Positions 18,643-27,415 of a stretch of DNA of 64,000 nucleotides are shown here, one piece after another. Under the pieces are notes generated by a model that saw only the letters and a list, made by a program, of their open reading frames with translations, had not been told where the DNA came from and made no database searches. Position numbers and translations under genes: made by a program. Position 1 is the first letter of the stretch, and each line of letters starts with the position of its first letter. Location: NCBI GenBank assembly GCA_963832245.1, contig CAWHTG010000004.1, positions 2,356,001-2,420,000 on the forward strand, written 5' to 3'. Source of the stretch: JABDBE01 sp963832245. GTDB taxonomy: Bacteria > Acidobacteriota > Terriglobia > Terriglobales > Acidobacteriaceae.

Positions 18643-19566
18643 ATGCGTTTCGCGCTTGAGTTCGATAAAGTTACGAAAGAGTATCGTAGCTTTGCCAGTA
18701 AGCGTCTCTTGCGCGCCCTTGACGGATTCAGTCTGACCGTAGAGGCTGGAGAGATTTTCGGCTTTCTCGGGCCAAACGGCGCTGGCAAAAGCACCGCGAT
18801 CCACTTGGCCATGGGCTTTATGCGGCCCACCAGCGGCCAGGGTCGTCTGCTCGGAGAGCTTTTTGGTCATCCCGGCACCCGCCGCCGCGTGGGTTTTCTC
18901 GCCGAAAGTGTTGCTCTGTATCATCGCCCCGCAGAACGCCTGGTCCGGTTCTACGGGGCGCTCAACGGGATGGGGGGAATTCATCTTGCGAAGCGGGCAC
19001 AAGAAGTTCTCGAAATCGTTGGACTGCAGGATCATACGAACCGCAATGCGGGCAAGTTTTCTCGGGGCATGCTGCAACGCGTCGGATTGGCCCAAGCCAT
19101 GGTCAACGATCCTGAATTGCTGATTCTTGACGAACCTACTTCCGCCTTGGATCCATTGGCGCGAGTCATGGTGCGCGAGTTGCTGCTCGGCGCGCGCAAC
19201 GCCGGCAAAACTATCTTCTTGAGCTCCCATTTGCTTTCTGAAGTGGAGTTGGTGTGCGATCGCGTCGCAGTTCTACATCGCGGCAAGCTGGCTCGTGTGG
19301 GCAGGACTGCCGATCTTCTTCGAGCCGGTGAGCAAACCGAAATTGCAGTTCGCGCCATCGCCGTAAAAGACTTTGAGGGTGCTGTGGCCCGCGATGGAAT
19401 CGTAACCTTCTCCGTGCCTGCCCATGCCCAACGGGCAGCCTTGGAGAAGGTCTGGAACTTGGGAGGTGAGGTGGTAAGCGTCAATCCGCAGCGGCGCTCG
19501 CTGGAACAGATTTTTCTGGAGGTGACCGCCGATCCACAATCCGCTCCTTCGCCAGGTGTTCAGTGA
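18643..19566 (+). CDS. ABC transporter ATP-binding protein (ABC-2 exporter type)
   Basis: A 307-residue ATPase: Walker A GPNGAGKST, signature FSRGMLQRVGLAQA, Walker B LLILDEPTSALDP and H-loop SSHLLSE. The C-terminal extension of about 80 residues is typical of multidrug/polysaccharide/gliding-type ABC-2 exporters. The ATG at 18643 is chosen because homology begins there; an in-frame ATG at 18541 would add 34 residues that do not look like the family. Its stop overlaps the start of the permease gene, so the two form one unit. The substrate cannot be told. Confidence 0.88.
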   Translation: MRFALEFDKVTKEYRSFASKRLLRALDGFSLTVEAGEIFGFLGPNGAGKSTAIHLAMGFMRPTSGQGRLLGELFGHPGTRRRVGFLAESVALYHRPAERLVRFYGALNGMGGIHLAKRAQEVLEIVGLQDHTNRNAGKFSRGMLQRVGLAQAMVNDPELLILDEPTSALDPLARVMVRELLLGARNAGKTIFLSSHLLSEVELVCDRVAVLHRGKLARVGRTADLLRAGEQTEIAVRAIAVKDFEGAVARDGIVTFSVPAHAQRAALEKVWNLGGEVVSVNPQRRSLEQIFLEVTADPQSAPSPGVQ

Positions 19567-20273
19567 AGCCGGTTGTGTTGATTGCAATCAATTTTGCGCG
19601 CGAGCAGCGCTGGCCCATCCTCACGCTGCTGCTCTGGGTTCTGCTGCTCGCATTTCTCGGGTTGGTTACCGATATTCATCGCCAACGCGAAGATCTCCTG
19701 TTCGTATTCAAACAGGACGCCGCTTATGTGTTGGCCTTCAGCGTCTTCTTTGGCGGATCGGCTATCTACAACGAACGCCGCTCCCGGCGAATTCTAGGGG
19801 TACTCTCCAAGGCCGTGGGACGCCAGCAATATCTTTCCGGCCTCGTACTGGGAGTAACCATTGCATGCGCACTCTATTGCTTTGCCCTGGGCCTCACGGG
19901 AAGTTGGACATTAGGTGGTGCAGGGTTTCCCATTTCTCGCGTCTGGTTCCTCATGCTTTGCCTCGTTACCGCCTGCGCGTTAGCCGGAACGGTAGCTCTG
20001 ATGTTTTCCACATTCCTGAATCCTTTCTTCGCAGCCGGTGCCACTGCGGTCGTCCTCGGACTCCCGGCTCTCGCGGGTCAATTCATTGGACCACACTGGA
20101 GCTACGTGATACCGGTGTGGGAGCTCGGAGCTACGGTGATCAATTCTTCGTTCAATTCTCCAGGAACGACGTCATGGCTTCCTGTTGTATGGGCGGCAGC
20201 CGAGACGCTGGGGTTCTGGTTGCTATCAGCTCGAATTTTTTCCTACGTAGATATCGCAGTCGCAGTGGAGTGA
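19563..20273 (+). CDS. ABC-2 type permease
   Basis: A 236-residue membrane protein with about six helices, starting at a GTG that overlaps the TGA of the ATPase gene (GTGA). The first helix is ILTLLLWVLLLAFLGLV. The segment FFGGSAIYNERRSRRILGVLSKAVGRQQYL resembles the cytoplasmic loop of ABC-2 permeases such as those of the ABC-2 type transport family. It would form the membrane half of the exporter with its neighbour. It converges with the nuo operon and is separated from nuoN by 184 bases containing no clear hairpin. Confidence 0.82.
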   Translation: MKPVVLIAINFAREQRWPILTLLLWVLLLAFLGLVTDIHRQREDLLFVFKQDAAYVLAFSVFFGGSAIYNERRSRRILGVLSKAVGRQQYLSGLVLGVTIACALYCFALGLTGSWTLGGAGFPISRVWFLMLCLVTACALAGTVALMFSTFLNPFFAAGATAVVLGLPALAGQFIGPHWSYVIPVWELGATVINSSFNSPGTTSWLPVVWAAAETLGFWLLSARIFSYVDIAVAVE

Positions 20274-20457
20274 GCGGCAAGCACGGCTCTCGATGCCATG
20301 CGTCCACTCATTCGGTGGGAGTGGATGGTCGGTCTTAGCGTGCGAAAGTACCGCCTAAACGTGGAAGGGGATGGCTTTAGCCTTGCCGTATAGGCCATAA
20401 ACGCTCCGGCTTCAGCCGCTGAGGAATCCGGCCGCGTCACTAAGCTGAGAATCCGTC

Positions 20458-21924
20458 TTAGTGTGCCCACTCGGCTGCAGTGCGCGCTGCATAATCCAGC
20501 ACTCGTCCAGGAAGCACGCCTAGGTAAATGGTTGCCACCAAACTGATTGCTAAAGCCGTTCCGAGTCCCAGTGGAATACGCGGTAAGGGCAAATCCTCGC
20601 GCGGATCGCGCATGTACATCGCGACGATCAGCCGCAAGTAATAATAAGAAGCGACTGCACTATTCAGCACACCGATAATCACCAGCCCGACCAGATTGGC
20701 CTGCAGCGCTGCGCTGAATACGTAGAACTTGGCAAAGAAACCGCCGGTAATCGGAATACCGATCAATGACAGGAGAAAAATCGTGAGCGTCGCCGCCAGC
20801 AATGGGCTCCGCCGGCCCAATCCCTCGTAGTCTTCTATCGTGACGTAGCGCTCACCCTCACCACCAATGTGGCTGATCACGGCAAAAGCTCCGACGTTCA
20901 TCGCGGCATACGTGGCGGTGTAAAACATCGCAGCCGGAATGCCGTTATTGGGCAACGCGGCAAAGGCAACCAGCAAGTATCCAGCTTGAGCAATGGAAGA
21001 ATACGCAAGCAGCCGTTTCACATTGTCCTGCACTAGCGCTCCAATATTTCCCAGGGTCATCGAAAGTGCGGCCACAACCCAAATTAACCATACGCGACCG
21101 GGAGCGTCGACTTCGAACATGATCCGCAGCAGCACCGCAAACGCAGCGGCCTTGGGTGCGGTGGACATGAATCCCACCACCGGCGAGGGCGCACCTTCAT
21201 ACACGTCGGGCGTCCACACATGGAATGGAGCCGCTGCTACTTTGAAGCCGAGGCCCACGAACATGAGCGCGACTCCAACATAGGCCAGGATCGGAACTCC
21301 GCCCAAACGAAGGGCATCGCCGATCACCTTTATGCTGGTCGAGCCTGTGGCCCCGAACATCAACGCCACACCATAAAGAAAGAATGCCGTCGCAAACGAT
21401 CCCAGCAGGAAATACTTGACCGAAGACTCGCTGCTGATGGCGGCGCGCCGGCGAAATCCCGCGAGAATGTAAGTGGAAATCGACGAGATTTCGAGCGCAA
21501 TAAAAATGAGCACCAACTCCACCGCCGACGACATCAGGCTCATGCCAAGTGCGCCAAACAATACCAGCGCATAGTACTCGCCAGCGCGAATCTCCTGCAC
21601 TTCCATGTACTCGTAAGAAGTCAGGATTACCACGGCTGTGACCGAGGCCACCAGAAAATGAAAAAACACGCTGAAGCTATCGACCCGCACCATGTTCCAG
21701 AAGCCCAGGCCGGGATATTGCGACTGAAACAAAGTCGCGAGCAGTGCGGTCAGCGATCCCGCCAACGCGAGAACTCCGAGTGTCCGCTGACTACGGCGTT
21801 CGTCCATCAGCGGATCAAGCACCATCACGATCATGCCAAAAACTGCCAGCACAAGTTCAGGCAAAATCCTGATGTAATCAGCGGTCTGGGGGATCAGTTG
21901 CGTCATATCGGTGGCGCTGTTCAC
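20458..21924 (-). CDS. nuoN: NADH-quinone oxidoreductase subunit N
   Basis: A 488-residue antiporter-like membrane subunit of complex I with about fourteen helices. The conserved proton-channel stretch is present (KVAAAPFHVWTPDVYEGAPSPVVGFMSTAPK), including the Lys and the ends of the broken helices. It starts at GTG overlapping the TGA of nuoM. It is the last gene of the operon, as in most nuo clusters. It pumps protons in the membrane arm next to NuoM and NuoK. Confidence 0.95.
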   Translation of the reverse strand: MNSATDMTQLIPQTADYIRILPELVLAVFGMIVMVLDPLMDERRSQRTLGVLALAGSLTALLATLFQSQYPGLGFWNMVRVDSFSVFFHFLVASVTAVVILTSYEYMEVQEIRAGEYYALVLFGALGMSLMSSAVELVLIFIALEISSISTYILAGFRRRAAISSESSVKYFLLGSFATAFFLYGVALMFGATGSTSIKVIGDALRLGGVPILAYVGVALMFVGLGFKVAAAPFHVWTPDVYEGAPSPVVGFMSTAPKAAAFAVLLRIMFEVDAPGRVWLIWVVAALSMTLGNIGALVQDNVKRLLAYSSIAQAGYLLVAFAALPNNGIPAAMFYTATYAAMNVGAFAVISHIGGEGERYVTIEDYEGLGRRSPLLAATLTIFLLSLIGIPITGGFFAKFYVFSAALQANLVGLVIIGVLNSAVASYYYLRLIVAMYMRDPREDLPLPRIPLGLGTALAISLVATIYLGVLPGRVLDYAARTAAEWAH

Positions 21925-23435
21925 CGGCCCACCATCTTGCTGGCAAGCTGCGCGAACGGCGCCAACGCAGTCTGTACAGCGGCATCAATAGCGTTCAGCC
22001 ACAGCAGCGGCGCCACGCCCATCACCAAGGCAACCACCGCTGTAGGCCAGAGCGCGGCGCGTTCGCGTCCGCTGAGATCAGGCAAAGATAGATTGACCGG
22101 ATGCGTGACTTTGCCGAAAAAAACTCGTTGATACATCCAGAGCAAGTAGCAGGCGCTCCAGATCACACCCGTTGCCCCGAGGACGCCGTAAACCGCGCGG
22201 TCGCGGAAAGCGCCGCTCAAAACCAGGAACTCGCCAATAAAGCCGTTGAGCAAGGGCAATCCCAAGGATGCCAATACGATGAACAGAAAAAATGTCGCGT
22301 ACACCGGCATCGGGCTTGCGAGTCCGCCGAATTCAGCAATCTCGTACGTGTGTCGCCGCTCGTAAAGAATGCCCGCCAGCATGAACAGAGCTCCGGTAGA
22401 AACTCCGTGCGCCAGCATGACGAAGGTCGCGCCATCCAGTCCCGCCTGCGTAAAACTAAAAATTCCCAGCACCACGAAGCCAAGATGGCTGATCGAAGAA
22501 TACGCGATCAACTTTTTCAAATTAGGCTGCACCATCGCCACCAGCGCGCCATACACGATGCCGATCAGCGCCAGCACCATGATCCACCAGGCATTGCTCC
22601 GCGACTGCTCAGGAAACAAGCCAAGATTGAAGCGGAACATTCCGTACGTGCCCATCTTTAGAAGAACACCCGCTAGCAGTACCGAACCTGCCGTGGGAGC
22701 CTCGACGTGTGCGTCAGGCAGCCAGGTATGAAAAGGGAAAACCGGAACCTTCACCGCAAATGCGATAAAGAATCCCAGAAAAAGCCACAGGGCTGCACTA
22801 TTAAAGTTCTCGACCTGACCATTTCCGATTGCAGTCTGAATGCTGACGAAATCAAACGTTCCAGTCTTCGCGTAAAGCCACAGGATCGCCGCCAGCATGA
22901 ACATCGAAGCAATCATCGTGTATAGAAAGAATTTCACTGCCGCATACACGCGCCGTCCGTGCCCAAAAATGCCGATCAGCAAAGCCATCGGGATCAAGGT
23001 CGCTTCCCAGAAAAAATAAAAGAGGAATAAGTCGAGCGCTACAAAAACGCCGATCAGGGCGGTCTGCAACACGAGCAGCAAAATGAAAAACTCTTTTACC
23101 CGCTCCTGAACCGATTTCCACGAAATCAGCACGCACAGCGGAGTCAGAAACGTCGTCAGCACCACCAGCCACATGGAAACACCGTCAACGCCCATGTGGT
23201 AATGGATGTTGGGATTCGAAATCCAAAGGTGATTGATTTCGTACTGGAAGGCAGTTCGCCCCCGCTGAAAATGCACTGGCAGATGCAAGGAAAGAACAAA
23301 ATCGAGCAACGAAACCACGAGAGCGAACCGGCGAATATCGTGATCGCGCCGCGGAAACAACAGCAACAAAACTGCGCCCGCCAAGGGAATAAACGTGAGC
23401 AGCGTGAGCATCGAGTCGTCCAGACCTGTACTCAT
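21921..23435 (-). CDS. nuoM: NADH-quinone oxidoreductase subunit M
   Basis: A 504-residue proton-pumping membrane subunit. Family marks are FAVKVPVFPFHTWLPDAHVEAPTAGSVLLAGVLLKMG and KKLIAYSSISHLGFVVLG. The ATG at 23435 was chosen because it overlaps the nuoL stop as ATGA; a longer frame reaching 23492 would overlap nuoL without homology. All key Glu and Lys positions that can be recognised by eye are present. Confidence 0.95.
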   Translation of the reverse strand: MSTGLDDSMLTLLTFIPLAGAVLLLLFPRRDHDIRRFALVVSLLDFVLSLHLPVHFQRGRTAFQYEINHLWISNPNIHYHMGVDGVSMWLVVLTTFLTPLCVLISWKSVQERVKEFFILLLVLQTALIGVFVALDLFLFYFFWEATLIPMALLIGIFGHGRRVYAAVKFFLYTMIASMFMLAAILWLYAKTGTFDFVSIQTAIGNGQVENFNSAALWLFLGFFIAFAVKVPVFPFHTWLPDAHVEAPTAGSVLLAGVLLKMGTYGMFRFNLGLFPEQSRSNAWWIMVLALIGIVYGALVAMVQPNLKKLIAYSSISHLGFVVLGIFSFTQAGLDGATFVMLAHGVSTGALFMLAGILYERRHTYEIAEFGGLASPMPVYATFFLFIVLASLGLPLLNGFIGEFLVLSGAFRDRAVYGVLGATGVIWSACYLLWMYQRVFFGKVTHPVNLSLPDLSGRERAALWPTAVVALVMGVAPLLWLNAIDAAVQTALAPFAQLASKMVGR

Positions 23436-25420
23436 CGCGTACCCATCCAGATCATATAAGCGATCACCACGGCTGCTCCTGCTGCGATCCATCCCGCATA
23501 AGAGCGAAGGTTGCCGGATTGCATGTGGCGCACTGCGTCGGACACCTCGTGCGCGCCCTCGGCGCTGTTGTCCAGCGTCGCGTCGATCACATCCCGATCA
23601 ATGCCCTGCCACAGAATCCGAGTTGAGCCATCGATGAGCGGCTTCACGAAGACAGCCGCATAAATCTCGTCCACATAATATTTGTGCACGACTGCTTCGT
23701 AGAAGCCGCCCAGTGCCTGCGCAATTTCCTGCGGCAACTGCGGCCGGCGATAATAAAACAAACATGCAAGAAGCAATCCCGAGACTGCAGCGAGGACCGA
23801 AATGCCGGTGAGAAGCTTTTCCGAGCCACCTTGCTCTCTTGGTTCCGGCGCGGGAGTCGCAGGTCCTTCCTCAGTCGCAGTCACGCCAGCGTGAAGCGCC
23901 GGCGAAAGAAACTTGTCGAAGCGCTCATTCCCCACCCAGCCGCCGCAAATCGAAAGCACTGCCAGAATCACGAGCGGAACCAGCATGATTGCGGGACTCT
24001 CGTGAATGTGTGGCGCGGGCGCTGATGGGCGCGAACTGTTGACTACTTGCATGTGCCCGCTACCGTGGTTCGCGTCACCACGGTATTCGCCAAAAAAGGT
24101 CAAGAACCAAAGCCGGAACATATAGAACGAAGTTAAAAACGCCGTGAACACTCCGATCAACCAATAGACCCAGCTTCCATAGGGACTCGAGAACGCCCTC
24201 CACAAAATCGCATCCTTGCTGAAAAAACCCGCGAATGGCGGGAATCCCGCGATGGCAAAAGTAGCCGCCGTCATCGTCCAAAACGTCCACGGAATGTGGT
24301 GCCGCAAGCCGCCCATGCGGCGCATGTCCTGCTCCCCGCCCACCGCGTGAATCACCGAACCTGCCGCCAGAAACAGCAGCCCCTTGAAAAACGCATGGGT
24401 CATCAAATGGAAAATCCCGGCTGAATACGCGGCCACGCCGCAAGCCATAAACATGTAACCCAGCTGCGAAATCGTAGAATAGGCAAGAACCTTCTTGATG
24501 TCCGTCTGACAAATTCCGATGGTCGCCGCAAACAAAGCAGTCAGCGTTCCGACAATTGCAACAACCATCAAAGCCTGCGGCGCCCGGTCAAAAACCACGT
24601 GTGACCGCGCCACCATGTAGACTCCAGCGGTTACCATGGTCGCCGCGTGAATAAGTGCCGAAACCGGGGTCGGGCCTTCCATTGCGTCCGGCAACCAAAC
24701 ATAAAGAGGAAGCTGCGCAGATTTTCCCGCCGCCCCTACCATCAGCAGCAGACCGATCGCCGTCAGCAAACCTGCACCAGCGATTTCCGCCGGCATACCC
24801 GACACGATTCGAAACACCTGCACAAAATTCAGCGAGCCGAAATGTTTGATCATCAAGAACAGCGCGATCAAAAAACCGAAGTCGCCAATGCGATTAACGA
24901 TAAATGCCTTCTTGCCCGCCGAGGCTGCGGAGTCCTTGGTGAACCAGAATCCAATCAGCAAATAAGATGCCAGCCCCACGCCTTCCCAACCAATAAACAT
25001 CAGCAGATAATTACTGGCCAGGATCAGCGCCAGCATGAAGAACATGAACAGATTGAGGTATGCGAAAAAACGATAGAAGCCGCCTTCCTCCCACATGTAG
25101 CCAACGGAATAAATGTGAATGAGAAAGCCGACGCCCGTAACCACCAGCAACATCACCAATGAAAGCTGATCGAGGTAAAACGCGAAATCCACCTGAAAAT
25201 CGCCGGCACGGATCCACGAGGCCAGCCATTCCACATGAGGCAGGCCCAAAGAAGAAAACTGCGACGTGACCCAAAGCGCCATCACGAAGGCGGCGCCGCA
25301 AAAACCAAGCGCGATCGCCGACACGGTCTGCCGCGAAAATCGCTTCCCCAATAGACCATTGATGGCAGCGCCCACCAGCGGCAGCACCGGGATCAGCCAC
25401 AGATGCAGGTTCGACGTCAT
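23432..25420 (-). CDS. nuoL: NADH-quinone oxidoreductase subunit L
   Basis: A 662-residue distal membrane-arm subunit. GKSAQLPLYVWLPDAMEGPTPVSALIHAATMVTAGVYM is the signature of the antiporter core, and IKKVLAYSTISQLGYMFMACG follows. The C-terminal part (about 480-662) is a linker and long lateral helix region. Its start overlaps the nuoK stop by four bases. The histidine-rich and proline-rich loop near residue 450-475 is less conserved and probably lies outside the membrane. Confidence 0.95.
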   Translation of the reverse strand: MTSNLHLWLIPVLPLVGAAINGLLGKRFSRQTVSAIALGFCGAAFVMALWVTSQFSSLGLPHVEWLASWIRAGDFQVDFAFYLDQLSLVMLLVVTGVGFLIHIYSVGYMWEEGGFYRFFAYLNLFMFFMLALILASNYLLMFIGWEGVGLASYLLIGFWFTKDSAASAGKKAFIVNRIGDFGFLIALFLMIKHFGSLNFVQVFRIVSGMPAEIAGAGLLTAIGLLLMVGAAGKSAQLPLYVWLPDAMEGPTPVSALIHAATMVTAGVYMVARSHVVFDRAPQALMVVAIVGTLTALFAATIGICQTDIKKVLAYSTISQLGYMFMACGVAAYSAGIFHLMTHAFFKGLLFLAAGSVIHAVGGEQDMRRMGGLRHHIPWTFWTMTAATFAIAGFPPFAGFFSKDAILWRAFSSPYGSWVYWLIGVFTAFLTSFYMFRLWFLTFFGEYRGDANHGSGHMQVVNSSRPSAPAPHIHESPAIMLVPLVILAVLSICGGWVGNERFDKFLSPALHAGVTATEEGPATPAPEPREQGGSEKLLTGISVLAAVSGLLLACLFYYRRPQLPQEIAQALGGFYEAVVHKYYVDEIYAAVFVKPLIDGSTRILWQGIDRDVIDATLDNSAEGAHEVSDAVRHMQSGNLRSYAGWIAAGAAVVIAYMIWMGTR

Positions 25421-25719
25421 AGTTTGAGCAGGTCCACGTTATCTACATTCAACGTTCCTCGCGTGCGGTAAACCGCGATGATGATTGCCAGGCCCACCGC
25501 CGATTCCGCCGCTGCCACGACCATCACAAAGAACACAAAAACTTGCCCGCTGAGCGCATGCCACTGCGCCGCGAATGCGACGAATGATAAATTCACGCCA
25601 TTGAGCATCAATTCGATCGACATAAAAATGGTGATGATGTTGCGCTTTATGAGAAACCCCGTCACGCCGCACGCAAACAAAATGCCGCTCAATACCAGGT
25701 AATATGCAACCGGTACCAT
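25417..25719 (-). CDS. nuoK: NADH-quinone oxidoreductase subunit K
   Basis: A 100-residue, three-helix subunit. The membrane glutamates needed for proton transfer are visible in IFMSIELMLNGVNLSFVAF and VVAAAESAVGLAIIIAVYR. Length and helix layout match the family. It overlaps both nuoJ (one base) and nuoL (four bases), showing tight translational coupling. Confidence 0.95.
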   Translation of the reverse strand: MVPVAYYLVLSGILFACGVTGFLIKRNIITIFMSIELMLNGVNLSFVAFAAQWHALSGQVFVFFVMVVAAAESAVGLAIIIAVYRTRGTLNVDNVDLLKL

Positions 25720-26255
25720 CAGACCTCCCTCTTGTCGGGTTGTGCTGATTCTTGTTGCACTGCCCCCGGATGACTGGCCAGAACCACAGCGCCCATGATC
25801 GCGATCAAAACCAGCACCGAGGTTACTTCAAAGGGCAAAAGGAAATCGTGGAAGAGCAGCCATCCAATGACTTTCGGAGGTCCCGGAAGGGCACCCACCG
25901 CGACGCTCCCCGATCCTGACTTTTCCAGCAGAACCCACGCCACCAGCACGCTGCCGATCAGCACGCCAGGAATTCCAAACAACAAAGCCACCCGGCTGCC
26001 TTTGGTGCGGTCTTCTTCGCCTGCGTTCAATAGCATGATGACGAAGACGAACAACACCATGATCGCCCCCGCATAGACAATTACCTGCACCGCGGCCACA
26101 AACTCCGCGCCTAAGAGCAGATACTCGACGGCAAGCGAACCCATCACGACGACCAGCGACAGCGCGCTATTAATCGGATGCCGCTGCACCAGCAAATTCA
26201 CCGCGCCGGCAACGCACACTAAGCCGAACACCGAAAATACAATCAGATGAAGCAT
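25719..26255 (-). CDS. nuoJ: NADH-quinone oxidoreductase subunit J
   Basis: A 178-residue membrane subunit with five helices; the third, containing VQVIVYAGAIMVLFVFVIMLL, is the conserved pi-bulge helix linked to proton coupling. Normally nuoI lies between nuoH and nuoJ, but here nuoJ follows nuoH after only nine bases. The C-terminal tail after the last helix (HPGAVQQESAQPDKREV) is polar, as usual. Confidence 0.93.
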   Translation of the reverse strand: MLHLIVFSVFGLVCVAGAVNLLVQRHPINSALSLVVVMGSLAVEYLLLGAEFVAAVQVIVYAGAIMVLFVFVIMLLNAGEEDRTKGSRVALLFGIPGVLIGSVLVAWVLLEKSGSGSVAVGALPGPPKVIGWLLFHDFLLPFEVTSVLVLIAIMGAVVLASHPGAVQQESAQPDKREV

Positions 26256-26264
26256 CTTTTTGCG

Positions 26265-27305
26265 CTAAGCTCGCAACGCGACAACTAAAGCTGTGATGAC
26301 CAGATTCGCAATGGCCAGCGGCAGCAGAAATTTCCATCCGAACGCCATCAATTGGTCGTAGCGAAATCGCGGCAACGTGCCGCGCACCCATATATAAAGG
26401 AACAAAAAAGCAAATACCTTAACCACAAACCAAAACACGGGCAGGATTGCCTGCACAAAGGGCGGCCCAAACCGGTGTGGTCCATGCCATCCGCCCAGAA
26501 ACAGCAACGTCGCCAAACAGGCAACTGTGATCATGTTGGCGTACTCCGCCATGAAAAACATGGCGAACTTCATGGCGCTGTACTCGGTATGATATCCGGC
26601 GACCAGTTCAGTCTCCGCCTCCGGCAAATCAAAGGGAACCCGATTGGTTTCCGCGTATGCCGCGATCAGATAAATAAAAAATGCCACGATCTGCCCCTGA
26701 AAAATATTCCAGCGCGGGATGAATCCCCAAAACGTTCCGCTTTGTGCATCGACGATGTCCCGCAAACTGAAGCTGCCCGCCAGAATCAGCACACCCACCA
26801 GCGAAAGACCCAGTGAGATTTCGTAGCTCACCATCTGCGCGCTGGCCCGCAATCCACCGAGCAATGAATACTTGCTGTTCGAGGACCATCCTGCAAGCGC
26901 CACCCCGTACACGCCTAGCGACGTGATGCCCAGCACGACGAGCAGCCCGATGTTGACGTCAGTAATCTCGAGTGGTGTGTGGATTCCGAAAACCGTAACC
27001 CAGTTGCCGATTGGAATAACCGAGATGGAGGTCAGCGCAAAAATCAACGCAATCATCGGCGCCGCGATGAAGAGCGGTTTGAATACATGCGGTGGCAAGA
27101 GGTCTTCTTTGAAGATAAACTTCACTCCATCTGCCAGCGGCTGCAGCAAACCAAAGGGGCCGACCCGCGTGGGTCCCCAGCGGTTCTGAATGTGGCCCAC
27201 AACCTTGCGCTCCAGCCAGACGGTATACGCAACCGCGGTGAGCAATATGCCGAGCGCGACTATGATCTTAACGATGGAAACGAGAATGAATTTGCCAAGG
27301 CTCAA
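26265..27305 (-). CDS. nuoH: NADH-quinone oxidoreductase subunit H
   Basis: A 346-residue subunit at the junction of membrane and peripheral arms that helps form the quinone tunnel. Marks include AYTVWLERKVVGHIQNRWGPTRVGPFGLLQPLADGVK, GWSSNSKYSLLGGLRASAQMVSYE and the acidic loop NRVPFDLPEAETELVAGYHTEYS. It is the first gene after a 110-base gap from nuoG that holds two GC-rich hairpins, so its translation and level may be uncoupled from the EFG part. Confidence 0.95.
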   Translation of the reverse strand: MSLGKFILVSIVKIIVALGILLTAVAYTVWLERKVVGHIQNRWGPTRVGPFGLLQPLADGVKFIFKEDLLPPHVFKPLFIAAPMIALIFALTSISVIPIGNWVTVFGIHTPLEITDVNIGLLVVLGITSLGVYGVALAGWSSNSKYSLLGGLRASAQMVSYEISLGLSLVGVLILAGSFSLRDIVDAQSGTFWGFIPRWNIFQGQIVAFFIYLIAAYAETNRVPFDLPEAETELVAGYHTEYSAMKFAMFFMAEYANMITVACLATLLFLGGWHGPHRFGPPFVQAILPVFWFVVKVFAFLFLYIWVRGTLPRFRYDQLMAFGWKFLLPLAIANLVITALVVALRA

Positions 27306-27344
27306 CGAGGTAGTCTTCCTGATCTATCTGTAGAACTGTGTAGC

Positions 27345-27382
27345 GCCGGCGTCCCGCCGGCTGTCGCGCGGGCCGCCCGCGC
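27345..27382. repeat. two consecutive GC-rich hairpins between nuoG and nuoH
   Basis: GCCGGC-GTCCC-GCCGGC (27345-27361) is followed closely by GCGCGGG-CCG-CCCGCGC (27366-27382). Both are perfect short stems and look like a REP-type intergenic element. Neither is followed by a T run, so termination is unlikely; partial attenuation or transcript stabilisation is possible. Confidence 0.65.
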
Positions 27383-27415
27383 AGCGATCCGAAATGAAAA
27401 CGTTGAACGAAAAGT

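Noticed and set aside
21220..22131. 303-codon plus-strand frame opposite nuoN and nuoM
   Set aside because: Composition (many His, Arg, Gln) is typical of an antisense frame to membrane genes.
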